From positions 49,490 through 113,489 of the forward strand of contig QXWV01000098.1 in NCBI GenBank assembly GCA_009911195.1: 64,000 bases of DNA, in the 5' to 3' direction. The DNA is from Lachnospiraceae bacterium (GTDB lineage: Bacteria; Bacillota; Clostridia; Lachnospirales; Lachnospiraceae). Made by a program: the position numbers and the translations under genes. Of this stretch, positions 35,018 to 43,809 are shown in pieces. The notes beneath the pieces were generated by a model. That model ran no database searches. It was not told where the DNA came from and saw nothing but the letters and a program-made list of their open reading frames with translations. How positions within the stretch are numbered: position 1 is the first letter of the stretch; each line of letters opens with the position of its first letter.

Positions 35018-35929
35018 TCAAACTTCATAATAAGGCTCCAGATATTTTAAAATGCGTTCCATCTCAGCCTTGTCCATATCATCCAGACGGTGTCCTCCGG
35101 GTACTCTGATATAATCATTTTCAATAATGCCCCTGTGTTTTAATACCGCTTTGTAAAAACGGTATCCGTACATATATTCCATATTCATCAGTGGAACTGC
35201 TTTTTCATAGAGGGCAATCGCTTCCTCCCAGTTCCCCTCATCCAGAAGATTCCATATTTTCGCATCAATGTCCACAATGTCGCAGGCCGGCATATTTCCA
35301 CATGCCCCTCTTTTATATTCATCAATCAGGTAGCGCCCCGCTTTCCCTCCCATTGCGCCCAGATACCTTCCCTCCGGCAGCCCTTCCGCCAGCTCGGCTA
35401 TCTTCGTAAGCACATGGCTGGAATATTGGGTTTCTTCCTTTACATAACGGACATATTCCGCTTCTTTAATAATCCTTATGCATAGTTCCGGAGACATAGG
35501 GGTACCCACTGGCGGGATATAATTCTGGATAAAAACGGGCAGCCTGGCAATATCCCCGATTCTTCGGTAAAAATCTACAATCTCATCGTCGGTTGCCCTG
35601 GCGCTGTAAGGTGGCATGGAGATTATCCCATCCGCCCCCACCTCCCTGGCAAAAGCTGCAAATTCCACTGCCTGATGGGCGGACTGGGCGGTAATCCCAG
35701 CAATTACAGGAATCCTTCCCCCGCTCTCTTCCACTGCCCAGCGAATCATATTTTTTCGCTCTTCATCGCTAAGTACGATAAACTCGCTGGCATTCACCGG
35801 AACTACAATCCCGTGGCTGCCTCCCCGCACACAGAAATCTGTCTGTCTCCTGATACCCGCCTCATCCAAATCCAGATTCTCCTTATAGGATGCGGTTAGA
35901 ATTCCAAAAATTCCTCTAAAACTCTTCAT
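35018..35929 (-). CDS. DapA/NanA-family aldolase (probable 2-keto-3-deoxy-sugar-acid aldolase)
   Basis: 303 residues, class I aldolase of the dihydrodipicolinate synthase family. The Schiff-base Lys164 sits in YVRYVKEET, Tyr137 in FIQNYIPP, and the pyruvate-binding loop is at GSHGIVVPVNASEF. In this operon it would cleave the 2-keto-3-deoxy acid made by the dehydratase to pyruvate and an aldehyde. The start is ATG 35929, with AGGAG upstream; the frame extends farther 5' without similarity, overlapping the permease. Confidence 0.9.
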   Translation of the reverse strand: MKSFRGIFGILTASYKENLDLDEAGIRRQTDFCVRGGSHGIVVPVNASEFIVLSDEERKNMIRWAVEESGGRIPVIAGITAQSAHQAVEFAAFAREVGADGIISMPPYSARATDDEIVDFYRRIGDIARLPVFIQNYIPPVGTPMSPELCIRIIKEAEYVRYVKEETQYSSHVLTKIAELAEGLPEGRYLGAMGGKAGRYLIDEYKRGACGNMPACDIVDIDAKIWNLLDEGNWEEAIALYEKAVPLMNMEYMYGYRFYKAVLKHRGIIENDYIRVPGGHRLDDMDKAEMERILKYLEPYYEV

Positions 35930-35955
35930 ATATCTGCTCCTGCCTCTCTCTTCGT

Positions 35956-36792
35956 CTATTCCTTTACCGCCCCTACTGCTACAGAATCCATAAACAAATC
36001 CTGCAGCAGGACAAATAAAATAATCAGCGGTACAATTACAATCGTACATCCTGTCAATATCAGTTCCCTGGGGATGTTCCACACCACATCTTTTTCATTC
36101 AAAGTGGGAAGCACCGTCATAATCGGCTGGTAAATCTGTTTTTGCACCGCAACCTTTGGCCACAAATAATCATTGAACTTAGCTAATGCCACCAATACAG
36201 TGGTTGCACCCACTACCGGCTTGCAGATGGGTATCATAATCCGGTAATAAATCTTCAGATGCCCCGCCCCGTCAATCCGGGCCGCCTCCACCAGGGAATC
36301 GGGAATCCCTTCCATATACTGCCGTATCATAAACATGGCGAACACATTTGCCGTAAACGGAATAATCTGGATTTTATATGTATTCAACCACCCAATCTTG
36401 CTGAACATAATATACAAAGGCGTAACGCTCAGTTCAAAAGGCACCATCATCGTCGCCAAAAGCAGCGTAAATAAGATTCCCTTCCCTTTAAATTCATATT
36501 TGGCAAAAGCAAATGCCGCCATTGTGCCAAACAGAATCACCAACAGCGTATGGGCTGCGGTAATAAATATGGAGTTAAAATAAGTCCTCACGATAATCCC
36601 GCTGTTAAAAGCCAGCAGCCTGCGGTAATTGTCCAGTGTCCATTCTGCCGGCAGGCCATATGAATTCATTGCCAGGTCAGGGGCAAATTTAAAAGAACCC
36701 ACCAGCATGATATAAACCGGAAAGAGGGAAAAAACGCACATCACCAGCAAAAATAAATAAACAGGCACTGCTTTTATCTTTTTTTTCTTCAT
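35956..36792 (-). CDS. Carbohydrate ABC transporter permease (MalG type)
   Basis: 278 residues, about six membrane segments, N-terminus MKKKKIKAVPVYLFLLVM and EAA loop SLVEAARIDGAGHLKIYYRI. C-terminal FMDSVAVGAVKE is typical of CUT1 MalG-like permeases. The start ATG 36792 overlaps the stop of the partner permease (ATGA), so the two are translationally coupled. It imports the substrate of the oxidative-pathway operon. Confidence 0.93.
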   Translation of the reverse strand: MKKKKIKAVPVYLFLLVMCVFSLFPVYIMLVGSFKFAPDLAMNSYGLPAEWTLDNYRRLLAFNSGIIVRTYFNSIFITAAHTLLVILFGTMAAFAFAKYEFKGKGILFTLLLATMMVPFELSVTPLYIMFSKIGWLNTYKIQIIPFTANVFAMFMIRQYMEGIPDSLVEAARIDGAGHLKIYYRIMIPICKPVVGATTVLVALAKFNDYLWPKVAVQKQIYQPIMTVLPTLNEKDVVWNIPRELILTGCTIVIVPLIILFVLLQDLFMDSVAVGAVKE

Positions 36793-37688
36793 CCGTTCTT
36801 CCCTCCCCCCTCCTTTTTCTCCTGGAATGCCCCCAGAATAAACAGGGAAACGATAAAAATGATAACAAAAATAATCCATCCATAGGCACAGGCCATCCCA
36901 AAGTTCCCTGAATTCAGGTTAAACATCAGGAGATTAATCACCCCTTCTGCCACTTCCCTGGCCACGCTTCCCGCATCCCTGGCTGTCAGCACTGCCGCTT
37001 CGGTATACATCCTCAGGCTGGAAATCGCATCCATAATAAACGCAAATTTAAAAGTCTGCTTCATCAGCGGGAGAATCACCAGGCGCATGGACGCAAACCC
37101 GTTTGCCCCGTCTATTTTGGAAGCCTCTATCACATCCTGGGAAATGGCTGTCATACCGGATAGGTATACAACCATGAACCACCCGGCCCCACGCCAAATC
37201 AGCAGAAGAAGTACCACCCATTTCGACGTAGCCGCATTTTCAATCCATGCCACATCCATTCCAAACATCTGGTTCACCACCCCTGTCTGCGTTGCGAAAA
37301 TAATCATAAACACAAGGGCACAGGCCGTTGTGGCACAGACTTGGGGCAGGAAAAGGATAGGTTTTATCACCTTTGATGAGGAATTTCCCAGCATAACCTT
37401 TGTCCGCAGGCAATACGCCATCAGGAAGCTGATTACAGTAACCGGTATGAATTTTACCAGCCAGTAAAAAAAAGTTCTTCCAAGGGCGCTGTGAAAGCGC
37501 CCATAGGTCAATATATTTTTGTAGTTGCTTATCCCTATCCATTTCGCCTCACCATAGCCCGGATATTTCGTAAAACTCAAATAAAACGAATATACCGACG
37601 GCACGATAAAAAACAACAGGAATGAGATTAAAAATGGTGCTATAAATAAATATGGTACTAATTTGTCTTTTTTTGTTTTTCCTCTCAA
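36789..37688 (-). CDS. Carbohydrate ABC transporter permease (MalF type)
   Basis: 299 residues, about six membrane segments, EAA loop DVIEASKIDGANGFASMRLVI. It forms the heterodimeric pore with the product of 35956-36792. The start is TTG 37688 (AGGTGA just upstream). It is second in the operon after the binding lipoprotein. No ATPase is encoded nearby; CUT1 systems in Firmicutes often share one. Confidence 0.93.
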   Translation of the reverse strand: MRGKTKKDKLVPYLFIAPFLISFLLFFIVPSVYSFYLSFTKYPGYGEAKWIGISNYKNILTYGRFHSALGRTFFYWLVKFIPVTVISFLMAYCLRTKVMLGNSSSKVIKPILFLPQVCATTACALVFMIIFATQTGVVNQMFGMDVAWIENAATSKWVVLLLLIWRGAGWFMVVYLSGMTAISQDVIEASKIDGANGFASMRLVILPLMKQTFKFAFIMDAISSLRMYTEAAVLTARDAGSVAREVAEGVINLLMFNLNSGNFGMACAYGWIIFVIIFIVSLFILGAFQEKKEGGGKNG

Positions 37689-37786
37689 ACTATCACCTTG
37701 ATTCCCATTTTGTATTTTTGCCTTTTCTCTTTTGATTTTTTACTCCATTATCCCTTCTCCGGCTACATATCTTTTCCCAACGATTC

Positions 37787-39157
37787 CTACTCCAGCGCAT
37801 TTCCAATCTGGTTCTTCATATCATCGTTCATGCCCTTTAACGTCTCATCCAAATCAGCCTGCCCGGAAAAATATTTCGCCAGCCATCCGTTGAGTATCGT
37901 CATTTCCGCTACTGCGTTGGGCGAATAGTTGAAAATGGAAAATGTATTCTCATCGTAGCTTGCGCTCTCCACTGTCCAGTAATCATTACAAAGATAACTG
38001 TTTGGCTCTTCCGCTATCATATCGAATTCTTTCTGGGTAATCGGTGTCCTATCCGCATTTTGGAAAGCTGCCAAAGTGCCTTCACTATCCAGGCGGTACA
38101 TCTTCACATATTCCTTCGCCGCTTCCTTCTGCTCCGAGAAAACGGGAACTACCAAAACAGAGCCTCCGGCTTCCGAACCTTTCCGGATTTCATCAGGCCA
38201 GGGGCATGCTGCCCATTTTCCTGCATCATCCGGCGCATATCCGGGAATAAACAATTTAAACCAGCTCCCTGTAAATTCCCCAATCAGGCTTCCATTGGCC
38301 AATCCTGCTTCCCAGTCCGGCGTAAAATCCCCCGAGCCAAAGCAAATCCCTGAATCAAATATTTTCTTCAGAGTTTCCAGTGCCTTGCGCAGCCCCGGGT
38401 CCGTATCGCAGATATATTCCCCATTTTCGTCGCTGAAACGGGCATCATATACACACATCATCATATAGGCATCATATCCGCTGAACCCCTCTTCTTTGCT
38501 GCAATTATGTATATAGGCATCCGGGTACTTTTCCTGGATAGTGGCCGATGCCTCTATCATATCGTCCACCGTTTTCCATTGGGTTGGGTCCACGCCACAC
38601 TCATCGAAAATATCCTTCCGGTAATAAAACAGCTTGCTGTTCACCTGGTTTGCTACCGCTACTGTCTGCCCTTTATACTGGGATAAGGCTTTCGCTGCAA
38701 AAGTCAGGTTATCTTCCGTTCCCTCATAAATATCGCTCAAGTCCTCCAGCGCACCCGCTTCCGCAAATTCAGGCACCTGTGTGTAATTTAACTGAATCAC
38801 ATCCGCGCAGGGTTCACCACTGGCTAAAGCAAGACGGATTTTTTCCGCCACCTCATTGTCGCCAGTTCCCCCTACAATCACTTCAATCTCATACTTTTCA
38901 AAAAAATCCGGATAAGCCTCTTGAAGCGATGCAGAAATCTGCTCATATAAGCCGGCATCCCCCCAAATCATATAGCGGATTGTTTCCTTACCGCCAGACG
39001 AAGCCGCTTCCCCAGTTCCTCCCTGGGCTTCCCCTTGGCTTTCCTCCTGCGCCCCTTCTCCTGCTGCCCCGCTCCCACCGGAGCCGCCGCATCCTGTTAA
39101 AATTCCACCAGCCAGCATTGATACCGCAAGCAATACCGATAATAATTTTCTTTTCAT
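37787..39157 (-). CDS. Carbohydrate ABC transporter substrate-binding lipoprotein
   Basis: 456 residues, family 1 extracellular binding protein with lipobox LTGC followed by a Gly/Ser/Glu-rich linker. Core features are IRYMIWGDAGLYEQISASL, LALASGEPCADVIQLNYTQVPEFAEAGALEDLSD, a GEFTGSWFKLF hinge region and AACPWPDEIRKGSEAGGSVLVVP. It presents the sugar to the MalF/MalG permease pair and heads the operon running down to the IclR gene at 28170. Confidence 0.93.
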   Translation of the reverse strand: MKRKLLSVLLAVSMLAGGILTGCGGSGGSGAAGEGAQEESQGEAQGGTGEAASSGGKETIRYMIWGDAGLYEQISASLQEAYPDFFEKYEIEVIVGGTGDNEVAEKIRLALASGEPCADVIQLNYTQVPEFAEAGALEDLSDIYEGTEDNLTFAAKALSQYKGQTVAVANQVNSKLFYYRKDIFDECGVDPTQWKTVDDMIEASATIQEKYPDAYIHNCSKEEGFSGYDAYMMMCVYDARFSDENGEYICDTDPGLRKALETLKKIFDSGICFGSGDFTPDWEAGLANGSLIGEFTGSWFKLFIPGYAPDDAGKWAACPWPDEIRKGSEAGGSVLVVPVFSEQKEAAKEYVKMYRLDSEGTLAAFQNADRTPITQKEFDMIAEEPNSYLCNDYWTVESASYDENTFSIFNYSPNAVAEMTILNGWLAKYFSGQADLDETLKGMNDDMKNQIGNALE

Positions 39158-39400
39158 TTGAATACCTTTGTCCTTTCTGTAACCTCTTGGCCACTTCCAT
39201 GTTTCCCCATTTCTGTGCCGCCTTTTCCTCCCAGTTTTGTTCTTATTTACGAACTATTACTTTAATACGAACTTTTAAAATTAATATAACTGTTCTAGGC
39301 AAATATGTCAATTATTTTTTCTTAAATTAATATTATTAGGTAATTCTTTACAAATATCGTTTTCTATTTATGTTAATTATTCCGAAAAGGGAATAATATA
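39158..39400. other. Divergent regulatory spacer with TACGAAC direct repeats and leader-element tail
   Basis: Between the binding-protein gene (-) and the 796-residue protein (+). TACGAAC occurs at 39248-39254, 39266-39272 (18 bases apart) and again at 39470-39476, each in an A/T-rich context; these may be operators for the IclR or another regulator. At 39205-39241 the minus strand carries GGCGGCACAGAAATGGGG, a diverged tail of the recurrent leader element whose own ATG (39200) opens a frame different from the lipoprotein. The rest is AT-rich with no gene. Confidence 0.45.
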
Positions 39401-39430
39401 TTGACAGTTTACATCTCAATATGGTATTTT
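39401..39430 (+). promoter_or_regulatory. Promoter of the 796-residue putative glycosidase
   Basis: TTGACA at 39401-39406 and TATTTT at 39425-39430, with an upstream TG giving an extended -10 (TGGTATTTT) and an 18-base spacer. The transcript would have a leader of about 165 bases containing a TACGAAC box and the structured element at 39476-39564. Confidence 0.6.
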
Positions 39431-39475
39431 CAAAACATAGTTTTCCTTATTTACAAATCTATTTTTAAATACGAA

Positions 39476-39564
39476 CTTTTTACCTTATAGGAAACTGCGT
39501 TGCAAGACGCATGAATTCACAAGTTCGCTCAGCGAACTTGCAGAGAATGCGAAGCATTTTTTTT
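39476..39564 (+). repeat. Interspersed structured element, copy 2 (possible attenuator)
   Basis: Same start as 14431 (CTTTTTACCTTATAGGAAA). Then hairpin TGCGT/ACGCA in place of CCGTC/GACGG, an extra 9-bp hairpin CAAGTTCGC-TCA-GCGAACTTG, and a terminator-like AATGC-GAA-GCATT followed by a T-run. It lies between promoter and start codon of the next gene, so it could act by transcription attenuation. Confidence 0.6.
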
Positions 39565-39603
39565 CACTAAAAGTCAAATTAATTGTAGAAATGAGGTAAA
39601 ACT

Positions 39604-41994
39604 ATGACATCAAATAAAGCTTTAATTTCAATTACCCCCGAAGGCATTCCTGTTTTGGAAAACTCCTTGGGAATCCGCTGGCAGCCGTCTTATATGGATG
39701 GAAGATATGGTTTGGGAACATTCTGCTTAAACGGCACTCCTCTGGGCGTCAGTGTAACATCTTTTTTGGAAGAAGAATCCGTCGGCAAACAATTTACCGT
39801 TACTAATTATGAGATAATAGAAAATTCTCCCAGCCGGGGAGTCCTCCGGCTTTATGGCACTGACGAGAAGCTGGGCATATCCATTTTGGCAGAAATCACC
39901 CATGACTCGCCCTCTATTACTTTTACTTATACTTTGGACCCTATCCACCCCCTCTATCACCCTGTTTTTGTAACAATCCCTTTTTATTCCAGACAAGCCG
40001 TCTTCCTCAAATATCCATATGAAGACACGCTTACCGCCAATTATCAGGGGCGCTGGACCATAAATACCGATTTTTCCCGCGTTCCCGTAGTGTTCGGATG
40101 CGAAGAGCTGGGCGGGCAGGAATACTATCTCAGTGCGGGATACCATCTGGATGATGCTTTTTATCAAGGCTGCTTTGAAATCGACTGCCAGAATTATCCC
40201 GATGCACCTTTTAAGCTTTTTTCCCAATTTAAGGGGATGGCACGGGCTTTGGACTTGCAATGCATCACAGAGCTGGAGCTTTTACGCGTGGATTTGACCA
40301 AGGAAAGAAAAGAGTCCTTAAAGACGCTGCGCTTTATTGTATCCGCAGGATACAGCCAATATCAATGCCTCAAAGGCTATATGGATAAATGCGGCTACAA
40401 CAAAGAAGCCTCCATCCGTTACAGCATACAGCGCGCAGTGGAACAGCTAATGGATATGTATAAGCACGCGCCCGGATATATTAAGGGAAAGGGGTATACC
40501 CAACTTATCCGCACGGACACCGGCCGCTATGACACTACCGTCCCCCACGGATGGTACTCCAAAGATATCTGCCCCGGGCCTCAAGTGCAGTTGGGCTATG
40601 AACTGTACCGTTATTGGCTGCTGCATAAAGAAGAAACCTGGGCAAGGGAACGCGCCTTTGAAATGGCCGATTTCCTTGTGGAACAGCAGCTTCCTGATGG
40701 ACAATACGGAATGTATAACACGGATACCGGCGAAAAGACGAAGGCTTCGCCGGAAGAAATGCAGTCGGAGGCGTTGTTTGGCTATTTTTATAATACTGGC
40801 GATATGTGCCTGGGCGCTTACCACCTCTATATGTTGTACCATGAAGTGTTGCGGGAAGAAGGCATCGAACATTCCTCCTGGAAAGAAGCTGCCCAGAAAT
40901 GCATTCGTTTTGCCATCAGGATGACTGGCAAAGACGGCTCCCTGGGCCGAAATTACAATGCCAGCGGCCAGTGCGACAAATATGCCCCTTCCATTTCCGA
41001 AGCGCTTATGGCCATGGATTATATGTATGAAGACACCAAAGACGAATCCATCCGGGAATGCCAGTTGAAAATTGAAAACTGGCTCTACCGCACTTTTATC
41101 AGGACAAACAACTATGCGGACGGATGTATGGACGGCGGCGCCTGGGTCGGCGGCGGTACACCTCCGAAAAACAACGATGCTATTGGGATTATGGGATTTA
41201 TGTGCTATTGTGCACAAATGCATATGCACACCGGGCAAGAGCGCTATCTGGAGATGGCAAAGGATGCCTTCGCTTATCAATGGACTGTTGTAATCCCCGT
41301 CCAGCTCCCCGGCTTTACCCATGCGACCAAAGGTCTTGTGCGGGAACAGGACTTCTATTCCGCCTTTGACCTCCCCATGCGGATTAATGACTATGTGGAT
41401 TGCCTGCCTTATTTAAGCAAGGTCACTGGCGACCCCACATTTATGCAATTTTTTAAAATAATTCTTCAGACTGAAATGGATTATCAGGAAAAATCGAATC
41501 CCTACCGCGGTATTCATATTGGCCTGGAATGCAGTTATGAAGGGAGAGAGCCCATTGATAAGCTGGGGGAACGGAACAGCGTCTATATCATCCGCTTCGC
41601 AGCCCTCTTCCTCAAAGCCGTGCGCAGCCCCTTCGCCTATCAATATGTAGGCGGGCCGGACTTCGGTATCGGGCTCGACTATTATCTGCCCTTCCAGCCC
41701 TGTCTTGGAGATGATATGCCTTATGTTCTCTCCTGTACCGGGATGGTACGCAACTTATCCTATGAAGAGGATAGAAATCAGATTCATATTTGGGCTTATG
41801 ATGTGGAAAAAGAAGAAATCACTCTGGAAATCCGATGGAATTCCAAGCATCTGGATATAGGGAAAGCCACTGTGGCCACGCCAAACGGCCAGTTCCCTGC
41901 GAAAGATTTTTATGATGCAGCCAGCGACACTTTAACAATAACCGCATCCAATGGGGATGCCCCTTCAAAAAAGGTGGATATTATACTGGGATAA
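39604..41994 (+). CDS. Large putative six-hairpin (alpha/alpha)6 glycosidase of unassigned family
   Basis: 796 residues, no signal peptide. I do not recognise a numbered family with confidence. The first ~280 residues look beta-sandwich-like, residues ~280-690 are helical with repeated aromatic/acidic helices typical of six-hairpin glycosidases, and the last ~90 residues look like a beta domain (VEKEEITLEIRWNSKHLDIG). Conserved-looking patches are YDTTVPHGWYSKDICPGPQ near 312-330, GSLGRNYNASGQCDKYAPS near 447-465, and DGGAWVGGGTPPKNNDAIG near 510-530. It is divergent from the oxidative-pathway importer, so it probably cleaves the imported oligosaccharide inside the cell. A lyase or epimerase is possible. 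Confidence 0.6.
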   Translation: MTSNKALISITPEGIPVLENSLGIRWQPSYMDGRYGLGTFCLNGTPLGVSVTSFLEEESVGKQFTVTNYEIIENSPSRGVLRLYGTDEKLGISILAEITHDSPSITFTYTLDPIHPLYHPVFVTIPFYSRQAVFLKYPYEDTLTANYQGRWTINTDFSRVPVVFGCEELGGQEYYLSAGYHLDDAFYQGCFEIDCQNYPDAPFKLFSQFKGMARALDLQCITELELLRVDLTKERKESLKTLRFIVSAGYSQYQCLKGYMDKCGYNKEASIRYSIQRAVEQLMDMYKHAPGYIKGKGYTQLIRTDTGRYDTTVPHGWYSKDICPGPQVQLGYELYRYWLLHKEETWARERAFEMADFLVEQQLPDGQYGMYNTDTGEKTKASPEEMQSEALFGYFYNTGDMCLGAYHLYMLYHEVLREEGIEHSSWKEAAQKCIRFAIRMTGKDGSLGRNYNASGQCDKYAPSISEALMAMDYMYEDTKDESIRECQLKIENWLYRTFIRTNNYADGCMDGGAWVGGGTPPKNNDAIGIMGFMCYCAQMHMHTGQERYLEMAKDAFAYQWTVVIPVQLPGFTHATKGLVREQDFYSAFDLPMRINDYVDCLPYLSKVTGDPTFMQFFKIILQTEMDYQEKSNPYRGIHIGLECSYEGREPIDKLGERNSVYIIRFAALFLKAVRSPFAYQYVGGPDFGIGLDYYLPFQPCLGDDMPYVLSCTGMVRNLSYEEDRNQIHIWAYDVEKEEITLEIRWNSKHLDIGKATVATPNGQFPAKDFYDAASDTLTITASNGDAPSKKVDIILG

Positions 41995-41996
41995 AA

Positions 41997-42022
41997 AAGA
42001 ATTGGCCCGGCGGCCAATTCTT
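41997..42022 (-). terminator. Terminator between convergent genes (distal)
   Basis: AAGAATTGGCC pairs with GGCCAATTCTT around a CGGC loop, 11 bp perfect, starting three bases after the stop of the 796-residue protein. The T-run is on the minus strand side, so it acts chiefly for leftward transcripts. Confidence 0.65.
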
Positions 42023-42070
42023 GGTGACTTACAACGCTATGGCGTAATTTCCTATTATATAAAAAAATAA

Positions 42071-42092
42071 GGGCGGTATGTACTTACCGCCC
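42071..42092 (-). terminator. Terminator of the PTS operon
   Basis: GGGCGGTA pairs with TACCGCCC (8 bp) and is followed on the minus strand by TTATTTTTTT, 16 bases after the stop of the IIC gene. Confidence 0.85.
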
Positions 42093-42107
42093 CTACAATA
42101 CCAAACA

Positions 42108-43394
42108 CTAGAATATCAGCTTTAAAATCTGCTGGAACAGCCATGTAAAGGCAGAATAGTCAAAGTCATTGGACCATCTGGCAAAGTCTGCGATAGTAGT
42201 GGACAGGCAGCCTACCGTCATCGCCTGGCCAATGCTCAGCATCAGTCCGGCAGTAATACCGGCCAAAACGGCCCCTCTCCATCCCCCTGTAGAATTCCCG
42301 AATACACCTGCCGGCCCTCCGCCGAAGAAGCAGGTAATTACCGGAGGGGTTAGCGCATATAAGCCCATCGCTCCAAATAACACCACGCAGAGGATAACGG
42401 TTGTCAGGCAGCTTAAGAATCCAAGCATTACCGCAGTGGGGGCAAAATTGAAGATAACCGGGCAATCCAATGCCGGAACAGCATCCGGCACTACTTTTTC
42501 GGAAATGCCTTTAAATGCCTCCGTGATTTCAGCAATCATCATACTAACACCGGTTAAAACGATAGTAATGCCTACGCCGAACATAACCCCCTGGGATATG
42601 GCATACATGTAAGCTGCAGTACCGCCGCTGACATTTTCCTCCACCCATGCCGGACCGGCTAATGTCACCCCGACCAGATAGAGTATCGTCATGATAATAG
42701 CTGTAGAAACAGTAATATCCTTTAAGAAAGAAAGTTTTTCCGGTATCTTCAGGTCTTCGGAAGATTCCTTTTCATACTTACGGAAAGCCTTTCCCACCAG
42801 CGCCCCTACAATAACACCAAAAGAAGTTGTGTGCCCATAGGCCAAATCATTGGTACCGGTAACCTTGCGCATAAACGGCTGTACAAGGGCCGGGCTTAAG
42901 GTACAGTAAATCCCCAGAAGGATTCCGCCAACCGCAATCAACATAGTTTTATTGGGGCTTACAATCACTTCAACAGCAAGCGCTAGATAAACCAGGGCTA
43001 TAAAATATGTCTGATGTGCTGTCAGATATACATATTTAAACTTGGTAAAGCGCGCCAGAAGCAAATTGATAACAAACCCTACCACCATGATTAAAGCGAT
43101 GGAAGATGCCCATTCCGCTTCAAAAGCAACCTGCCCCATACCGGATACCGATGCCTCCACATGGAAGATTTTATTAAGGATATCCGCAATGGGCATTACA
43201 ATACCGGCAAGCAAAGAAGTTCCCTGGGATAGGATTAAGTAGCCGACACCTGTCTTTAATGACCCGGTAATTACATCCTGCAAAGGTTTTTTCTGTAATA
43301 TCAACCCAGCCATAGCTACGAGGCCCAATAAAATAAAAGGCTGGTTAAATATATAAGTTGTGATAAAATGGACAATTCCCGATAAAGCACTCAT
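42108..43394 (-). CDS. PTS sugar transporter subunit IIC (UlaA/SgaT type)
   Basis: 428 residues, about ten membrane segments, in the ascorbate-type (AAT-Ula) IIC superfamily: LILQKKPLQDVITGSLKTGVGYLILSQ at the N-terminus and FTKFKYVYLTAHQTYFIALVYL in the middle. Ula-type IIC proteins also carry substrates other than ascorbate. The operon context (NanE, SIS proteins) suggests an amino sugar or related compound rather than ascorbate. It works with the IIB and IIA genes upstream and is the last gene of the operon. Confidence 0.9.
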   Translation of the reverse strand: MSALSGIVHFITTYIFNQPFILLGLVAMAGLILQKKPLQDVITGSLKTGVGYLILSQGTSLLAGIVMPIADILNKIFHVEASVSGMGQVAFEAEWASSIALIMVVGFVINLLLARFTKFKYVYLTAHQTYFIALVYLALAVEVIVSPNKTMLIAVGGILLGIYCTLSPALVQPFMRKVTGTNDLAYGHTTSFGVIVGALVGKAFRKYEKESSEDLKIPEKLSFLKDITVSTAIIMTILYLVGVTLAGPAWVEENVSGGTAAYMYAISQGVMFGVGITIVLTGVSMMIAEITEAFKGISEKVVPDAVPALDCPVIFNFAPTAVMLGFLSCLTTVILCVVLFGAMGLYALTPPVITCFFGGGPAGVFGNSTGGWRGAVLAGITAGLMLSIGQAMTVGCLSTTIADFARWSNDFDYSAFTWLFQQILKLIF

Positions 43395-43471
43395 AGTTTT
43401 TCCTCCTTATATCATATGTTATCAATTTCCGCCAGGAAATTGATGACCTTTTTACGCATCGACTCCATTTG

Positions 43472-43768
43472 CTATATCATATTTTTGCTTGTCAGATAAT
43501 CATGGATTTTCGCTGCAAGTTCTTTTTTATCCATAAGATTCTGAATTACAATGACATCCGGACAGAATTTATGTGCATCCGCTGCGAAGCTTTCAAAGGT
43601 AACAATCAAGTCACATGATGTGCCTTTGGCACGTGACAGGCTGGTATTTTCCACCTTTACATGGAACGGAAGCTGAAAAGACTTGAAGGCATCGTTAATA
43701 TTCATCCGCAGCAGGGTACTGGTGCCTACGCCTGCACCGCATACGGTCAGTACTTTAAGTTCTTTCAT
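43472..43768 (-). CDS. PTS sugar transporter subunit IIB (lactose/ascorbate type)
   Basis: 98 residues with the phospho-cysteine loop VCGAGVGTS, Cys10, of the UlaB/GatB-like fold. It transfers phosphate from IIA to the sugar during import by the IIC protein. It lies between the SIS-domain gene and the IIC gene, separated from IIC by about 75 bases. Confidence 0.93.
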   Translation of the reverse strand: MKELKVLTVCGAGVGTSTLLRMNINDAFKSFQLPFHVKVENTSLSRAKGTSCDLIVTFESFAADAHKFCPDVIVIQNLMDKKELAAKIHDYLTSKNMI

Positions 43769-43809
43769 CCTATTTCCTCCTTTTAGAAAAAATGTTGCGT
43801 TCTCCCGCC

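Noticed and set aside
28170..39157. Assignment to sulfoquinovose Entner-Doudoroff degradation
   Set aside because: The enzyme types overlap (dehydrogenase, lactonase, dehydratase, aldolase), but the dehydratase is enolase-superfamily rather than IlvD/EDD type and no GH31 sulfoquinovosidase or sulfonate exporter is seen, so the substrate is left open.
38988..39200. 70-residue ORF (MEVAKRLQKG...) at the leader-element tail before the binding lipoprotein
   Set aside because: It overlaps the signal-peptide coding region out of frame; the ATG after the GGGG is probably a leftover of a decayed element copy. A short upstream ORF with regulatory effect cannot be excluded.
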